This document shows positions 63,886 through 64,000 of a stretch of 64,000 bases of DNA, one piece after another. The notes under the pieces were generated by a model, which had not been told where the DNA came from, made no database searches, and saw only the letters and a list, made by a program, of their open reading frames with translations. Position 1 is the first letter of the stretch, and each line of letters opens with the position of its first letter. The stretch covers positions 45,113-109,112 of the forward strand of contig NZ_WQRF01000007.1 in NCBI RefSeq assembly GCF_009758415.1, read 5' to 3'. The position numbers were made by a program, and so were the translations under genes. This stretch comes from Devosia marina. GTDB lineage: Bacteria; Pseudomonadota; Alphaproteobacteria; Rhizobiales; Devosiaceae.

Positions 63886-64000
63886 GGTCAGGACTCATTG
63901 ATCCAGAAGATGAAGACTGCGGCGAAGGCGATTGCTGACAGGAAGGTGTGAGCGCATCTGTCGTATCTCGCGTGGATTCGCCGCCAGTCCTTGAGGCGCG
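63886..64000 (-). mobile_element. IS5-family insertion sequence, end only
   Basis: One end of an IS lies at the right edge. The end sequence GGTCAGGACTCATTGATCC follows CTAG (63882-63885), a plausible target duplication. The transposase C-terminus is inside (63888-64000). The rest is off the window, so the inverted repeat and the second target copy cannot be checked. Confidence 0.7.
63888..64000 (-). CDS. IS5-family transposase, C-terminal fragment
   Basis: The last 37 codons read RLKDWRRIHARYDR then CAHTFLSAIAFAAVFIFW, the ending of DDE transposases of the IS5 (IS427-like) group. In these the DDE Glu lies just upstream of this stretch, off the window. The start is beyond the right edge. Confidence 0.8.
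   Translation of the reverse strand, partial: RLKDWRRIHARYDRCAHTFLSAIAFAAVFIFWINES

Noticed and set aside
61053..64000. Second attachment-site copy of the tRNA-Gln 3' end
   Set aside because: No repeat of the tRNA 3' segment was seen to the right of the tRNA within the window, so the element's far end is not in view.

Overview
The window is a 64 kb piece of a GC-rich alphaproteobacterial chromosome. Gene content and order (smc-dsbA-DUF721 next to mutY and ccrM, rnhB near a PA0069-type radical SAM gene, glyQ/glyS, ispH-rnhA, ygfZ divergent from pyrC) point to Hyphomicrobiales (Rhizobiales), and Devosia or a close relative is my best guess. That assignment is inference from content, since no rRNA gene is present. 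Most of the window is housekeeping or core accessory sequence with short gaps and many 4-8 bp gene overlaps.

Layout: 1-306 is the 5' part of atpI, the head of an ATP synthase operon running off the left edge. 565-10135 holds chromosome maintenance and repair genes (smc, dsbA-like, DUF721, an alpha/beta hydrolase, mutY, a GNAT, ccrM, rnhB, a DUF4180-like gene). 10268-17891 holds a secreted protein, a PA0069 radical SAM protein behind a LexA-type box, two MFS exporters, a diguanylate cyclase, moaB and an unusual uracil-DNA glycosylase. 17960-28706 holds ETF-ubiquinone oxidoreductase, a TPR protein, ispE, a lipoprotein subtilisin autotransporter, a polyprenyl diphosphate synthase, a tRNA methyltransferase, an S49 peptidase and a phosphotransferase. 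28823-37135 holds glyQ, rnk, lemA-DUF2207, glyS, and the rnhA-GNAT-ispH cluster. 37238-52729 holds a PPDK-like enzyme with a degraded ATP-grasp domain, envelope proteins including a SleB-type hydrolase, ygfZ, pyrC, a Nudix hydrolase, a SRAP protein, a hemerythrin protein, a D-2-hydroxyacid dehydrogenase-like flavoprotein, aroC, an MBL hydrolase and bioY.

52801-60664 is a self-contained rhamnoside utilisation locus. A GH78 alpha-L-rhamnosidase and a complete CUT1 ABC importer (binding protein, two permeases, ATPase) are transcribed leftwards, divergently from a LacI-family regulator. The shared promoter region has two abutting 14-bp operator-like palindromes. The likely logic is import of rhamnosyl oligosaccharides, hydrolysis in the cytoplasm, and repression by the LacI protein until sugar is present.

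60729-61052 holds divergent tRNA-Pro(CGG) and tRNA-Gln(TTG) genes. Directly after the tRNA-Gln 3' end, base composition drops and a frameshifted tyrosine-recombinase gene begins, followed by about 600 bp of unassignable sequence and the end of an IS5-type insertion sequence cut by the right edge. This is a decayed integrative element at a tRNA attachment site.

No wholly new multi-gene system could be demonstrated. The most interesting leads are the NalP-like lipoprotein autotransporter, the PEP enzyme with a dead ATP-grasp domain, an unknown secreted protein behind a perfect CtrA box, a LexA box in front of the radical SAM gene, the tandem LacI operators, and a family-4-like uracil-DNA glycosylase missing two iron-sulfur cysteines.
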